A stretch of DNA of 64,000 nucleotides from positions 1-64,000 of the forward strand of contig CALAMO010000031.1 in NCBI GenBank assembly GCA_937925855.1. Reading direction: 5' to 3'. Positions within the stretch are counted from its first letter, which is position 1. Every line of letters begins with the position of its first letter. The notes below the pieces were generated by a model. It made no database searches. It was not told the DNA's origin and worked only from the letters and a program-made list of their open reading frames with translations. The stretch is from an uncultured Thiotrichaceae bacterium (GTDB taxonomy: Bacteria > Pseudomonadota > Gammaproteobacteria > Thiotrichales > Thiotrichaceae). A program made the translations under genes and the position numbers. This document shows positions 63,835-64,000 of the stretch, in pieces.

Positions 63835-64000
63835 TTACCAGGTATTTTTGGATTTAAAATCTTCCAGCGCAGAACGCATTGAATCAGCAACATCGTTATC
63901 GAAGCTGCCGCTCTCATTCATGCTGTCCAGCAAGTCAGACTTTTCAGAACGCAGATAGCTCAGCATAGCGGCTTCAAAATCCACCACCTTATTGGCGTCG
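63835..64000 (-). CDS. atpA: ATP synthase F1 alpha subunit (C-terminal part, cut by window edge)
   Basis: The minus-strand frame ending in TAA at 63835 encodes FEAAMLSYLRSEKSDLL and ends SALEDFKSKNTW, the C-terminal helical domain of AtpA. About 54 residues are in the window; the rest lies beyond the right edge. The order atpA-atpG-atpD-atpC is standard. Confidence 0.95.
   Translation of the reverse strand, partial: DANKVVDFEAAMLSYLRSEKSDLLDSMNESGSFDNDVADSMRSALEDFKSKNTW

Overview
The window looks like a chromosomal segment of a gammaproteobacterium of moderate GC content. The evidence is the set of housekeeping genes: bpt, srkA, argG, slyX, rsmJ, queF, a potFGHI-type transporter, a LiuR-type MerR regulator, icmF and an atpA-G-D-C operon. 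Methylamine/betaine-type oxidation genes and dispersed CCCTCTCC repeats would fit a marine, possibly Thiotrichales-like lineage. That placement is inference, and no rRNA or tRNA gene is present to settle it.

Layout. 1-6.6 kb: homocysteine S-methyltransferase (cut by the left edge), bpt, two divergent paralogous phosphoribosyltransferases, srkA, argG-slyX-rsmJ. 6.6-9.7 kb: an accessory patch with a HEAT-like protein, a DUF6364-type antitoxin fused to the stub of a PIN toxin, an unknown gene, an orphan MNT nucleotidyltransferase and degenerate sequence. 9.7-16.7 kb: two large FAD/GcvT demethylating dehydrogenases and a non-pyrrolysine MttB-family methyltransferase, with a DUF559 gene and a paired repeat between them. 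16.9-18.4 kb: orphan paaG and paaY. 18.4-27.3 kb: a large beta-helix-like protein of unknown role, an M29/NicX-like protein with a GH31 glycosidase, an alkyltransferase-like DNA repair protein coupled to a secreted lectin with seven MVL-type repeats, and a small membrane protein.

27.6-34.6 kb: a four-gene sugar-acid (threonate-like) catabolic operon facing a fused indolepyruvate ferredoxin oxidoreductase. 34.9-43.7 kb: small unknown gene, AhpD-like protein, EamA and AEC transporters, potFGHI-type polyamine ABC operon, EamA transporter, DUF192 lipoprotein. 43.9-49.9 kb: TPR protein, EamA-queF, then a LiuR-like regulator with thiolase and acyl-CoA dehydrogenase. 50.0-55.6 kb: a compact divergent cluster matching the mycobacterial decaprenylphosphoryl-arabinose pathway (GtrA, DprE1, DprE2 on one strand; UbiA-type phosphoribosyltransferase, PAP2-like phosphatase and a GT-C-type membrane protein on the other). 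55.6-59.0 kb: icmF, with a LiuR-like operator identical over 19 bases to the one in front of the MerR gene and a translated REP-like insertion. 59.1-60.9 kb: small cassette-like genes and broken higB/higA beside an integron attC-like site. 60.9-64.0 kb: ATP synthase genes.

Most notable: the arabinofuranose-donor cluster in a Gram-negative genome, the shared operator joining icmF to the branched-chain acyl-CoA regulon, the seven-repeat MVL lectin, the in-frame repeat in IcmF, and the lone attC next to the atp terminator.
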